The translations under genes were made by a program, and so were the position numbers. This document shows, one piece after another, positions 33,100 to 45,440 of a stretch of 64,000 nt of DNA (its first letter is position 1; each line of letters opens with the position of its first letter). This DNA is from Pristionchus mayeri. Lineage: Eukaryota; Nematoda; Chromadorea; Rhabditida; Neodiplogasteridae. The stretch is from contig BTRK01000004.1 in NCBI GenBank assembly GCA_036245805.1, positions 36,875,541 through 36,939,540 of the forward strand, written 5' to 3'. The notes below the pieces were generated by a model. It saw nothing but the letters and a program-made list of their open reading frames with translations. It made no database searches and had not been told where the DNA came from.

Positions 33100-36000
33100 A
33101 TGCAACGCCACAAATGCATCGTCTGTCATCGTCTGTGTAGTCTTCCTGAGTTGCTTCCCTTCACTTCCGATCAGCACAAACGGACAAGATGGGTGAACTC
33201 AGTCCGTTGGACTCCCGAAGGACGGAGATCTCTCATTGCACTACTGAGTGTAACCGAGTGCCCGTACCTTTGTGCAAGTCACTTCCTCCCTTCTGATTTC
33301 AATCACGACTCCTCCCATAATGATGTCCGCCCTGATGCAGTTCCCTTATTTGTGGTGAGTAATGGCGTTTACAATTTGACATTCAATTCTCTACGTTTCG
33401 TGTTTATATCAAAATTGTCGAGAAATATATTTACAGTTGATTGGACACTCCCATTTTCAGGAACCTTCAAAATGTGCTAAAGCGGAGGGTGCACCCATTA
33501 TTAAAGTGTCGAATGCTATCAAAAAGGAACTAGTTGAAATCAAGGATGAGCCTATTGATGAGTTCGCCGAAATTAAACAGAAAGAACTAATAGGCAAGGT
33601 GAACGACGAAATACTTGAGCGGTGTTTATTTCTTTGTACTTCTAAACGATGAGAAACGATACTGACTTATTTCAGAGTATAATTATGCGACCAGAAGAGT
33701 TGGAATCAAATACACCGTATTTTTGCTGTGAGTGTGGCAAGAAACTCTACAGCAAGTCTAGTTTTGCATTGCATATGCGCTTGCATACAGGTTAGCCTTG
33801 TGTACTCTAACCACCGTTAGTGCAAGATCATAACGGCATTCTGCTTATGTTCAAAAAATATTTTCGAACACATTCTCATGAGATGCTCACAATATATAGT
33901 AATCTAGGTTATTTATGCACCGCACGTCTATAATCTTGCGACGTTTATCTATTGAATGGTTTAAATCATTAGTATCTAGCAATGTTGAAGAAATTTATGA
34001 TAATCTGAAATTTTGGGCTCTACTTTTGAACATTACGGTCGAAATGCAATGACCCTTACGTTATAAACATTATTTCTTTTAAAAATTTTTTAGGAACTGT
34101 AGTTATTATATTTTGGTGATTTTACTGTTAAAACTAGAATGTCGAAAACAATTATTTATCGACTATCGACTAGTTGCGAATGACTGTTATCGACTAGTTG
34201 TTTATCATCGACTATCATTTGCGATATCATTCCAGCTAATCGACTACTCGATAAGCGGTCTAACAGTGAAATGTTCGGACGAAAACAGACCTGTTGAGAG
34301 AGCGTAGTGTGATATGTTTCAAGTGAATTATTAAATATTTGATTGCAATCACTTCGTAAACAACTAGTCGATTCGTTATCGACTAGTTGTTTTCGAATAA
34401 TTGTGATGATTCAAATAGCTTTCGACTGGATCAAAGTAACTAGTCGATTAAAAATGAATCAACTAGTCGTTTGTTTTCGACACTCTAGTTAAAACATCAT
34501 GATGATGTCTCTTTATCAGGTGTGAAAAGCGTCATGTGCCCTTACTGCGACGAGTTATTCCACACCCCTCATTCGAAACGACCACATCCAAAGTGTTCAT
34601 AAGATGCAGGTATAGTTGACTCCCTAGCTTATTCTCAGTTACATTTGGTTTGTCATTAAATCGTTGTTTAGGTCGAAAGAGCCGAGCCCGCAGAGGTGGA
34701 ATCAATCGCACTGGATGAAAAGGCGTATCTATGTCCAGAGTGCGGCAAGAAACTGTGGAGCAAGAAAGGCTTCGACCACCATGTCCTTATACACTCTGGT
34801 GCTTCTTTTTTCATATCGATTTTTCCTTAGATAACATTGTCATACTAGATTGTGTCCGTAATCATATATTGAACGTATTCAGGTGAGAAACCTTTCAAAT
34901 GCCCTAACTGCGATTTGTCCTTCCGCTCGTATTCTAATCGATACATCCACATCAGAACTAAGCATCCGATGCAGGTATTACAATTTATAAATTAGAACTA
35001 AATTTTTAAACAAAGATCCTTTACATTTGTTAGTTAACCAACGGCGTAATTCACTTGTGAAAGAAAGTTAAAATCTTTAGTGTAGGCGATAGATATATCA
35101 AAAAAGCGGTATTGCAAAATAGTTCTCATCCGACCTGGCGCATCTAGTATCTCTGAGGACAACTTATTCATAGGATAATAAATTCAGTTTAAGATCTAGA
35201 TGGTTGACATTATTTAAGGAAACGAAGTTATATGAGAAGGCGCTGCATGACATTGAGACATCGAATGAGAACAAGGCATCTCCAGTGAAGGATGAGCCGA
35301 TCGATGCATTTGCTGATGTCAAACTGGAAGAACCAATTGCCGATGTTAGTTGAATATGCATTCCTATATTTTTTATTCTTGTAGATCTATTGTCCTTCCA
35401 CTGGGACTTCTCGTCCAATCGATCACTCTTCTTTAATAAAAATTAATCGAAGTGATGAATCTGATAAGCAGTATATGTGCCCGGAGTGTGGCAAGAAACT
35501 TCACGGAAAACAAAGCCTCAGGAACCACATGCGCATTCATTCGGGTTAGTTATTTTTGAAGCCTGCTTCTTTCTGGAATAAATGGTGGATCAAATTGGAT
35601 ATTTGGATACTTGAGTAGTAGGGATGGCAATTCGGTTCGGTTAATGGATTATCCATTATCAAATGCACGCGCGTCGCTGCGATTTGGATTATCCATTATC
35701 CAAGCCGCCTCGAAGCGATCCACTAAAAGAGATTTGGCACTTCTTCGATATTTGGCCCATCCCCCCCCAGCTCCTTTATCATTTCTCATTCTCTCCCCAT
35801 AGAAGTGGGGTCGTGACCGAAAATCAGGGAGAGATACCTAGAGATGAGTGGGGAAGGAGAATAAGGAGGGGGGGGGTGGGCCAAATATCGAAGAAGTGCC
35901 AGAGATTTGGATTATCCAAACTGAATGGAAGATAGCGGACAGTTAGGATTATCCATTTGGCCGTTCGCGAAATGTTTGAATAGATAATATGTATCCACTT

Positions 36001-36547
36001 GGCCATCCACATTAAGCAGCCGTTGAGGTGAGAAGCCGTACCCATGCCCTCACTGCGATAAGTTCTTCTGCGATGTATTCATTCGTAACAAGCACATCAG
36101 AGATGTGCATAACATGAAGGTAATAGGAAGCTATTGAACGCTTTCTTTTTTTCTCTAATGTTTTTGTGGACATCTCTTTACTTTTTGCCCTTTTTATAGG
36201 TTAATGAGGTTCCGCACGATATTATTCATTTCCAGAGTGTTTCTTGCTGTTTCCAGCTAATTAATCCCCAATTTTCATTGAATATTTCAGCCCTACTCGT
36301 GTCTCACATGCGGCGAAAAATTTGATCGATATGCCTTCTGGAGGTAAATAGATTTCACATTCTCTTTTTAGTCTAATTTTGAGTCAGTTATGAACGGCAA
36401 AATCATTCTTTGAGACTCCATCTGGCTATGAATGAGGGACACCAGGTGCGGAATGAAGAGAGTTTGGCGTTCGACTCTCATCTGGATGAGGGGACACCTG
36501 ATGAAGAACCTATCGATGAAGAACCCGGCCCTTCTAGACCTTTCTAA
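32494..36547 (+). CDS. Array gene C: class II THAP-like protein with seven C2H2 fingers
   Basis: Fourteen exons: 32494-32508, 32586-32677, 32836-32923, 33100-33354, 33461-33598, 33676-33790, 34520-34609, 34672-34798, 34883-34974, 35219-35344, 35385-35544, 36028-36119, 36291-36343 and 36415-36547. The N-terminus MAAKRPRIENG looks like a nuclear localisation signal, followed by an acidic PEEEDEEDDG stretch. Exon 4 is an 85-residue THAP-like C2CH module: CIVC at residues 6-9 and CASH at 58-61, 48 residues apart. SUMO-pattern exons (IKDEPIDEFAEIKQ and the one at 35219) alternate with fingers such as CPECGKKLWSKKGFDHHVLI. Expected length is 525 residues. Exon 7 is two bases short of its paralogue in gene E, which shifts the frame within finger 2 (HTPHSKRP). 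The gene is therefore either damaged or has a sequence error there. Confidence 0.75.
34127..34495. repeat. MITE with internal CGACTAGTTG repeats
   Basis: Ends GTTAAAACTAGAATGTCGAA and the near-complement (TTCGACACTCTAGTTAAAAC) enclose about 320 bases with many direct and inverted CGACTAGT units. It lies in an intron of gene C between fingers 1 and 2. No coding capacity is seen. Confidence 0.65.
35733..35903. repeat. Inverted-repeat MITE with poly-C/poly-G runs
   Basis: Arms GGCACTTCTTCGATATTTGG and complement surround runs of C and G. A second copy is at 60131-60294 in the F-box gene. It is in the intron before finger 6 of gene C, flanked by GGATTATCCA repeats. Confidence 0.65.
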
Positions 36548-36671
36548 TTGTTAAGCGATTTCATGGTACCAGATTAATGGCATAGTTATTTAGCCTTTTT
36601 CGTTTGCTATCATATAATTTTTAAATTCTAATTTCTCAATAAATTGGTTTTCTCAAATTCTTGAGATGAAA

Positions 36672-36690
36672 TGAATCGTATTATTCGATG
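36672..36690 (+). repeat. Conserved intergenic element of the array
   Basis: GAATCGTATTATTCGATG, or a one- or two-base variant, follows the poly(A) signal of nearly every array gene: about 32282, 36672, 40731, 41852, 45582, 52077 and 55929. It is usually followed by a-gcatatacctga. ATCG and CGAT can form a small stem. Function is unknown; it may mark the 3' end of one gene or the promoter of the next. Confidence 0.6.
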
Positions 36691-36830
36691 AGCATATACC
36701 TGATCATCCTTGATGTTGGCGTCTACATTCATATGGTTGGATCCATGATCTTGGTTTACTAAATTGATTCACAGGCGCTTATGCACAATCCAGGACAACT
36801 TCTAAAATAGACAATACCTCGTGGTTGAAT

Positions 36831-36908
36831 TTCCTACTAGGATACTTCCCGTATCTCATTGGCGAATGTAATCCAGCTTTGGATGTGTATGCTTGTCCTA
36901 GTAGGGAA
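36831..36908. repeat. Hairpin upstream of gene D
   Basis: TTCCTACTAGGATA and its complement TGTCCTAGTAGGGAA flank about 50 bases. The whole is repeated almost unchanged upstream of gene G at 52407-52485, about 100-110 bases before the start codon in both cases. Confidence 0.55.
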
Positions 36909-37011
36909 TGTACGTGTAAAATTATTCCTTGTTTATTGCGTTGTCCGGGATTATCCAGAAGCGCAGATTTACTTGTATGGTGAAGGTGGTTAATGTTGTT
37001 TCTTTGAAGGT

Positions 37012-40000
37012 ATGTCGAGTGACTACCACGCAGTTGATGATATCAAAGAGGAAGCAATGGAATTCCAGAATGAACCGATAAATTATTCGGCTAACCTCAA
37101 GCAGGAACAATTTATTGCTGATGTCAGTTTTTATGAAATCTTAATCGCATTCTTCATATTACAATAAATTTTAAATCTTCTGAATTTATACAGCTCTTAT
37201 TATTTTTGTTGATTTTGTTCAGCTATACTATCAGGTGGCTGCTAACACAGCAGCTGAGTTCAAAGAAGAACCAGTGGACATCAAGAATGAGCCGATTGAT
37301 GATTACGCCACACACGCAAAGCCAATTCGCGATGTGAGGATCATTTTGTTTTGTTAAATATTATGCAGTTAAATTATATATTTTGAAAAATGCAAATTAC
37401 GGTCGCTGATATTTTCACCATTTCGCACTTTCCGCAGCCATTGCCGAAATTATCGGGATGTTGTAAGCGTGAACAGTGGTAATGGGCTGCTCTAATACAG
37501 TACAGTATTAATTGACTTGGAAGTCTGCTCCTGGTATCTGTTTTCTCCTAGTTGTACTGTCCATCTACTGGAACTTCTCGTCCGTTCAATCAGTTCAGGG
37601 ATGCTCCGTCAGAAGCAATGGTGAATTTATCTCATTATGACAAGGCGGAAACGGCCAAACGGTGAATTCAGAAGTTTAGCTTTTATTAGACGCTACATGT
37701 TTTTCGAGCAACGATTTCATACAATGCATTTCCAATGCAGAACTATTGCGCAGTTGTTGCAAGCCTCGTAAGAACTTACAAAAAACGTGAAACGCGTCTA
37801 AAAAATATTTCTAAATTCACCTTTTGGTCCATTTCCGCATTGAAATAATTGTGCAATTCAATTAAGTGTTATCATGATTCATAATTTATTAATAGAAAGT
37901 GAAGAAGGAAGTTTCTCGAACATGCGTATTGTGCCGGAATCGAACAAACCGATGGGTGTTCTCTCCAATTTTCCCGCCATCCTGCATCTCGATATTTTTC
38001 AACGACCTCGTCGAGGTATTGCGCAATATTATCGCAGTTTTTGTTATATTGGGGTGTCCGGAAAATTCGTATAATTTTTTGTTTTTATGTTTTATTCAAT
38101 GCTTTACAATTCTCAGTGACCAATGTATGCCCCCTTCTTTCTCACTACCACCCTCCAGCGATTGGGCATGGTCTCGATTCCTCTCTTCCAGAATGCGGGT
38201 TTCTTCGAGACCGCCCAGTTCACGAAAGCCCTCACAACTTCATCTCGATTCTTGAACTTCTTTCCTTTGCAGAAGTCAGAGAGAGAGCGGAAGCAGTGGT
38301 AGTCGCATGGGGAGAGATCCGGGGAATACGGTGGATGGGGAATCCTCTCGATCTTCAGCTCGTCCATTTTCTTCTGGGTCATCTTCGCTCGATGTGGGCG
38401 AGCATTGTCCATCAGAAGAAGAATTTTGCCCTGGTTCAGGAGTCTGGGAGGGACTCTGATCGCGACATCTTCCAGTTGTTCAGAGAAGAGGTCGGCATTG
38501 ATGCTGGTGCCAGGGGCGAGGATCTCCCAGTATATGGGACCGAGCACTGAGAAGAAGAAGCAGAGGAGTTCCTTCTTTCCGTGCTCTTCCTTCTTCGGGA
38601 CGGGCGTGGGCTTCTCATCTGCATCCACCCATTGCAGTCTCCTCACAGGGTTATCGTACGTGATCCACTTCTCATCTGTAGCGATGATGGAATTGACCCA
38701 TCGAAGATTGGATCTACGATGGAGTAATTTCCGACAGACTTGAACACGATTTTTCAGCTGTTCGGGGGAGAGATCATGGGGAATCACTTGTGGGAGTTTC
38801 GGCTTCTTCCCAGATCGATGGAGGATATCGGACACCGTTGATCTGGGAGTACCAGTATGCTTCTTCAACTCACGCACACTGGCCATGGGCTTGCGCTTCA
38901 GTATGCGGAGAACGAGAGGCTGATCGAGGGAGGGAGGGCGTCCAGAGCGGGGTTGATCATCAAGACCAAACTCCCCTTTCTTGAAGCGGGAGAACCACTT
39001 ATAGCAGAAGGGTATGGAGGGGGGCGTCAGCTCCTTCCGACTGGGCCAGGGCAGAGTGGGCCTCCTTCACGGATCGGCCAAGACGGTAGTAATGAAGTAA
39101 AACTGCTCGGAGGTAGAGATGGGAGTCCATCACAAGAATCAATGTAGCAACTAGGAGACTGATTAAATCCTATCACTACTCAACGTCAGAATGATGCAAT
39201 ACATTGTTGACAAACAGATTGCGCAATCACTGCATTTGATCTCGAACTGACTTTTTCCCGAAGCATTATACGAACTTTCCGGACACCCCAATACATGTTT
39301 ACGTAGGATATATGAAAAATGTATGATTCTGATAACGAATTTAATTGAAAAACTCAGTTGACACCCCAGCAGCGTACTGAAAGCGAATATTACATCGAGA
39401 ACAAAATTCGTGCATTAATTTGCGCGAACCACGTCAGGAGGCTAACCATTAAGGAGAATAATGCGTAAGGATCTTGTATTCACACATAAAAATTGTCACT
39501 GCTAGTTGCCGTGAAACTCGTAATACTATGTTCTACTCCATTCAGAAATATACTTCCGAGTTGAGAAAATTCAATTTCTTTCAGACTCATTTCTGTCCGG
39601 GAAGACTCATTGAAAAATGAACCAGTCGATGAATTTGCTGGTGTCAAACAGGAAGAGCCAATTGCTGATGTGAGTTCAATATTTCCTGATTATTATTTTT
39701 TCATTTTCTAGATGTATTGTCCATCAACTGGTAGTTCTCGCCTTTTCGATCACTCTACTTCAATGGAAAAATCCTGTAGTTATGCATCGGAAAACTCCCA
39801 TCTGTGTTCGGAGTGTGGAAGGAAACTGAGCTGCAAGTACGCTCTCAAAATTCACATGCGCATTCATTCGGGTGAGATATTGGTTACTCGAAATTCATTT
39901 TGGTATTTTCCGGCCGTGATTAAAATTTCACATTTTCGTAAAAATCTTTTACAATTTTTTTCATTGTTTGTTCTCACAGTACATAAAACGTAATTCATAC

Positions 40001-40594
40001 TTATATGCAATATATTCAGGTGAGAAGCCATACCCATGTCCACATTGTGACATTTCCTTCCGCGGTGCGTCCTTGCGCAATAGACATATTCGAAGTGTGC
40101 ATAAGAAGCAGGTAATTGAAATGTTTCTTCCAATGTTCCTCAAGTTGACTTGTTTCCTACAAAATTTAAAATAATGCGTTATTGAGCTAACAAAAATATA
40201 TTCAACCCACTGTACTTAGTATTTTTCTGAGTCGATATGAAGACCAACCTAATAAAATGGTTTATTGGTGGCAGCGTAATTCTTATTTGGCATTTCAGCC
40301 CTATGTCTGTCTCATCTGTGGCGAACAATTTGATTTATTCGATGACTGGAGGTGAATAACGTTTTCTTATTCGCTATATCGATAATATAATTCCTTTGAG
40401 CTTGAATGGGGACGATATAATTATTTCCTTAACAACAAATTTGATCACATTACAATTTCAGACGGCATCAGCATCAGGCTATGAATGAAGGACACCAGGC
40501 GCTCAATAGTCAAAATGAGGTGCACGACTCTCATCCTGAAGTGAAGCCAGAAGAACCGATCGATGAAGAGCCCGGTCCTTCTAGAAGTTTCTAA
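37012..40594 (+). CDS. Array gene D: class Ib THAP-like plus three C2H2 fingers
   Basis: The start MSSDYHAVDDIKEEAMEF lies two bases after TTTGAAG. Exon 2 near 37236-37335 reads EFKEEPVDIKNEPIDDYAT. The CPSTGTSR mini-exon is at 37554. The C2CH module is split: TCVLCRNRTNRWVFSP at about 37898-38014, then LICANHVRR at 39356-39468, with a whole mariner in the intron between. Next come a SUMO-pattern exon (VKQEEPIAD) at about 39593-39669 and the mini-exon fused to finger 1 (CSECGRKLSCKYALKIHMRI) at 39712-39871. Finger 2 (CPHCDISFRGASLRNRHIRS) is at about 40020-40110. Finger 3 is split over two exons (CLICGEQFDLF and RHQHQAMNEGH), ending PGPSRSF and TAA at 40594. All three fingers keep their ligands. 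This is the least damaged class I gene here. Likely role: DNA-binding, SUMO-regulated nuclear protein (inference). Confidence 0.75.
38049..39291 (-). mobile_element. mariner copy 3 (DD34D), one frameshift
   Basis: A 1,243-base element with TA on both sides (38047-38048, 39292-39293). From 38886 to 38113 (minus) 257 codons are open and include all three catalytic aspartates: IIATDEKW, LLLMDNARPH and SPDLSPCDYH, with 34 residues between the last two. The only break I see is one extra G in a G run near 39019, which separates this from the start at about 39131. This is the best preserved of the three copies. It interrupts the intron inside gene D's C2CH module. Confidence 0.9.
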
Positions 40595-40871
40595 TTATTT
40601 ATCTGTTTGCTTTGATCAGATGGATTGCATAGTTATTTATGAGCTATCATGTTTTGCTTTCTAATATCTTTGATTAATGTTTTTTATAATCTATGAATAA
40701 ATATATTTTATGAAATGGTGAAGATGAACTTAATCGTATTATTCGATGCCCATACCTCATCGCTCTCGATGCTGACTTCTGAATCCGTATCTCTGCTCAT
40801 CTAAATGTATTAAATATTTCCAAGTGCAGTCTGAGGGCGCGCATAACTTCAACGGTTCCCCAAGCGGAGTA

Positions 40872-41646
40872 ATGACAGCGAAACGAGTCTGAGTTTTCAT
40901 TTTTTTTTTGTTTTATTCCACGTTGAGTATTGTGATATCGATTTCTACCTAAAATTTTGTAGCCTCGAATCGAGAATGGACAGAAAGAGCCGCCGATAGC
41001 GCAGTTCTTTCCTCCGTATCCAGAAGAAGATGATGAGGAGGAGGAGGATGGTCACAAGTGAGTCTCCCTGTTAGAAACTATGCCGTGAATTGTTCACAAT
41101 ATCTCCTATTTTTCGCTTTAAAACTTGGCTTTACAAAACCTCTGAGCCCTCGTGAACTAATGCTTAAACTTGCTGATTATTACTGTAAGAAAATAAACCA
41201 ATCCGCGCATTTCTCAAGATTACGCATCGCGAAAATGGGCGGAGCCTGAAATCAATAATCGCGCGTGCGCGTGCGATTTGGCGCCAACTCGTTCTTTTGT
41301 GTTGTGTTGACACATTTGAAATTCGTCTTGCATCGATTTAGATACTATTTTAAACAATAGCTTAGTAAATTGCGTAATTTGCGCGAATTAAAAAAATCGC
41401 TCATCGAAATTGTAGGTGCGACCCACTGATAAAGCGTTCCGTTAATTAACAATTTTGGCCGATTGGAGGCGGAGCATGTTAAACAGAGAATTGCAAAAGC
41501 TGAGCCTTTGAATCTTACAGTAATTTGGTTATTATTATAATTATTATCATTTCAGTGAACTGAGAGCATCGCAAGAAGATCAATCGAGCGGTTCCCACAT
41601 GATGCTTAATCAGAAAGTCGACGAAGTTATCGATAGTATGAATGAT
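40872..41646 (+). pseudogene. Stranded first three exons of a class II gene
   Basis: Exons 40872-40886 (MTAKR), 40963-41057 (PRIENGQKEPPIAQFFPPYP and acidic tail) and 41556-41646 (NELRASQEDQSSGSHMMLNQ onward) have correct phases and splice sites, but no exon 4 follows. Instead a second copy of the promoter and exons 1-3 begins at 41808. I infer that these are the original 5' exons of gene E, left behind when the 862-bp block from gene C was pasted in. They could still act as an alternative 5' end, because the donor at 41646 can splice in phase to exon 4 at 42670. Confidence 0.6.
41179..41524. repeat. MITE with ATTACTGTAAGA ends
   Basis: About 346 bases are bounded by ATTACTGTAAGA and its complement, within the intron of the stranded exons. 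It contains a GC-rich GCGCGTGCGCGTGCG block. It is absent from the matching intron of gene C and its copy. Confidence 0.5.
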
Positions 41647-41807
41647 GTCAGTTTGTAAATTAGGACATAAGATATACACAATTTTGTGTGTTTTATCTTT
41701 TATGATTCCTTATTCTTAAATTTCACTATTTCATATTAGTGATCGTTTGCTAACATGTCATTCTCTTAACTCACGTTTCTCCCATTATTAAACAATTACT
41801 GTATGTA

Positions 41808-42669
41808 TAATCTCTGAATAAATATATTTTCTGAAATGGTGGAGATGAACTGAATCGTATTATTCGATGAAAATATCTCATTGCTCTCGATGGTGATATC
41901 TGAATCGGTACTAGGCCGAATGAGAACTATGACGTCATGTCGCATTTGTTATCGGCATGACGTCATAGCTCTCATCCGACTTAGTGCTTGCTCATCTGCA
42001 TTAATTAAATGCTTCCAAGTGCAGTGTGAGAGCGTGTATAACTTCGGTTCGACAAACGGAGAAATGGCAGCGAAAAGAGTCAGAGATTTCCTTTCTTTCC
42101 TTGTTTTGTACCTCGTTGAGTCTTGGGATATCGATTTCTACTTAAAATCTTTCAGCCTCGAATCGAGAATGGACTGAGCGAGCCGCAGACAGCGCAGTTC
42201 TTTCCTCCGTATCCAGAAGAAGAAGATGAGGAGGACGATGGTCAAAAGTGAGTCTTCCTGCTAGAAACTGTCCTGAATTGTTTACAATATCTCCTATTTT
42301 TTAAATACTCGGCTTTGCAAAACCTCTGAGCCGTCGTGAGCTAATACTTTAACTTTCTCATTATAATAATTAACATGCTTATTATAATTATTATTATCCT
42401 CTCAGTGAACTGAGAGCATCAAAAGATCAATCGAGCGGTTCCCACATGACTCTTAATCAGAATCTCGACGAAGTTATCGATAGTATGAATGATGTAAGTT
42501 TGTAAATTATAAGCTATATGTTATTTAGTGTGTCTTATCTTTTTATGATTCCTTACTCTTAAATTTCGCTTTTTCATATTAGTGATAGTTTGCTACCATG
42601 TCATTCTCTTAGAACTCACGTTTCTCCCCTAACTAAACATTAATTTTTGTATGTTTTATTATTCATCAG
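41808..42669. repeat. Copy of the 862-bp block from 32238-33099
   Basis: This includes the promoter, MITE and exons 1-3 now used as the 5' end of gene E. See the partner entry at 32238 for the comparison. Confidence 0.85.
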
Positions 42670-45440
42670 ATTCAACGCCACAAATGCATCGTCTGTAATC
42701 GCTTGTGTAGTCTTCCTGAGTTGCTTCCCTTCACTTCCGATCAGCACAAACGGACAAGATGGGTGAACTCAGTCCGTTGGACTCCCGAAGGACGGAGATC
42801 TCTCATTGCACTACTGAGTGTAACCGAGTGCCCGTACCTCTGTACAAGTCACTTCCTCTCTTCTGATTTCAATCGCGACTCCTCTCACAATGATCTCCGC
42901 CCTGATGCCGTTCCCTTATTTGTGGTGAGTAATGGCGTTTACAATTTGACGCGCAAATTTCTACTGTTCGTGCGTATATCCAATTGTAAATACCAGCGAA
43001 TATATTATACGACGCTCCTATTTTTAGGAGCCTTCCAAATCTGGCAAAGCGGATGATGAACTCACTGTTAAAGTGCCGGATGACATTAAACTTGAACTAG
43101 TTGATATCAAAGTTGAGCCTATCGATGAGTTTGCGGGCATCAAACAAGAAGAACCAATGGCCGATGTAAGTGAGAGAAAACTAAAGCGGTGCTTATGTAT
43201 TTGGACTTGTACATAATGTAGCAAACCTGACGGATAAGTATGATTAATCTTGTCTCTTTCAGATATACTGTCCATCAACTGGTAATTCTCGTCCGGTCGA
43301 TCAAATGAATCTTCTCTCAAATGACATGGAAATAATGGAGAAGCCTCAAGATGCACCTACATTGTATTCTTGCACTGAATGTGGCAAGAAACTCTACAGC
43401 AATGCTAATCTCGAGTTTCACATGCGCTTGCATAAAGGTTTGCTATATTTTTTCTGTTTCTGTTTGATCGTACGTTATCCCAATTTTTTTGTATGCGAAA
43501 AACCTCTCATTTTTTGTATCAATTGGCGGTTATCTATTTTAAGGAATAGGGCATGATTATATAAACTTAATCAGAGTTCGCGTGTCCTTACTGCGACGAG
43601 TCATTCCGTAATAATTTCCTTCGACGCATCCACATCTTAAGCGTTCATAAGAATCAGGTATCGCGAATTATAGTTGACTCACTTAGTTGCTTAGATTATT
43701 TTGCTCACGCTTCCTTTAGTGTTTCATTTAATATTAATCTCGTCGAGAGAATTAATTTTCAATATATTGAAATATGCTATATTTAAACATTAAAAAATCT
43801 CTTGTTATTGGTTCAAATATTTTAAAAATTAAAATTTTGAGGTCGCGAAAGTCCAGCGTGCTGAGGCGGAATCAATCGCAGGGGCTGAAAAGGCGTATGT
43901 TTGCCGTGAGTGTGGCAAGAAACTTTACAGCAAGCCAGGTTTCTACTACCATGTCCTCATGCATTCTGGTAATTAATTCTTTGCGCATCCTTCATTCGTT
44001 AATTCGTTTTCTTTTTTCCTTATAGGTGTTTGTAACATTCTATAATGCTCCTGACTTCATCTAGGAACCTTCCGTCACTCGTCTAGTCAGGTGAGAAACC
44101 TTTCAAATGCCCTCACTGCGATTTTTCCTTCCGCTCAAAGGCTACTCGACGCAAGCATATCATATCTATTCATGGGATGCAGGTATTACAATTTTGGTTT
44201 TGTTGTTGATTTTTTCGGATACTTGTTGTGGCATATAACATTAGACAGTTAATCAAGTAATAATAAGTTCACATGAACTTCTTTCTGTATACTGTGAGAA
44301 CAGAAAGAGTAGTTCGTGGTGCGGTTGCGATATGTACTACATTTGATTCCAAATATACGCGGAACATTTTTTCGTACGCGTTCCGCGTATAATTTGAATC
44401 AGATGTACTAAATCTCGCCACAGACGAACTACGCTTTCTGTTCTCATAGTACTATACTGATTATTTTTTAAGGGTCCTGCTGAAAATACAAATGGTGATC
44501 AGCCCAGTGATACGACAGAAGAATTAAATATTGATCCGTTCGACGACTTGGCTGATATCAAGCAAGAAGAAGCAGTTACAGATGCTAGCTTATTACATTT
44601 TTGATAACACTGAATTTTGAATTCTTCTAGATGCATTTTCAATCCACTGGACCTTCCCCTCCTCCCGATCAGTCGACTCCAACGGAAATTCCGCGTAATA
44701 CTGTAGCGGTGAAAAAGTTTTCGTGCTCGGAGTGTGGCAAGAACCTGAGCAGCAAGCACAGGCTCACTTGCTTACTCATACTGGTTCGCTTTTATCGATA
44801 TAACTTTTTTCTGTTTTGAAAAATAGAATGTAGAAATTGTGTCACTTCTCGTCCTTAAAATCACGTGAAGTTATGCATCTAATAGGTGAGAAGCCGTACC
44901 CATGCCCTCATTGTGACATGTCCTTCCGCGATGCTTTCTTACGTAACAAACACATCCGAAATATTCATAACAAGCAGGTAATTTCAAGCTTTTAATAATT
45001 TACATTAATTTGGCTTCTTCCTTAGAATTTGTGCATTCATGAGATAACAAAAAATATACTCATTCGATTGCACTGAGTTTTTTTCTATGTGGATCTGACG
45101 AGTAATAGAATACAATGGATTCGTGATGACCCCATTTTTTTCTTATTCGGCATTTCAGCCCTATGCGTGTCTCACATGCTGCGAACAATTTGATCGGTTT
45201 GAGGACTGGAGGTGGATACCGTTTTCTTACCATAACATAATAGATAAAATTTTCTTCTGAGATTGAAAAGTTGACAATACTATTTTTCCTTGGTAAGAGA
45301 TTTGATCACATTGCTATTTCAGACGTCATCTGGCTATGAACGATGGACACCATGCGGAGAATGAGGAAAGTGTGGCGTACGACTCTCAGGAGGAATTAGA
45401 TGGAGAAGAATCGATCGATGATGAGCCCGGTCCTTCGTGA
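42064..45440 (+). CDS. Array gene E: class II THAP-like protein with C2H2 fingers
   Basis: Exons 1-3 (42064, 42156, 42406) come from the duplicated block. Exon 4 (42670-42924) is the THAP-like module with CIVC and CTSH, nearly identical to gene C. Exon 5 (about 43029-43166) carries IKLE, IKVE and IKQE. The mini-exon fused to finger 1 is at about 43262-43439 (CTECGKKLYSNANLEFHMRL). Further fingers follow at about 43574, 43843, 44091, 44632, 44887 and 45161/45325, ending DDEPGPS and TGA at 45440. The finger at 44632-44789 has lost a few bases after CSECGKNLSSKHRLT, so its first histidine is missing and the frame shifts before the donor. The exon order is identical to gene C, confirming common origin. 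It is likely nuclear; function is probably reduced by the broken finger. Confidence 0.7.
44292..44451. repeat. Inverted-repeat MITE (CTGTGAGAA family)
   Basis: Ends TACTGTGAGAACAGAAAG and complement enclose a GC-rich centre. It is related to the element at 8610-8838 and lies in an intron of gene E. Confidence 0.65.

Noticed and set aside
34127..34495. CRISPR-like array of CGACTAGTTG repeats
   Set aside because: Units are short, irregular and in both orientations inside a MITE in a eukaryotic intron; no spacers of uniform length.
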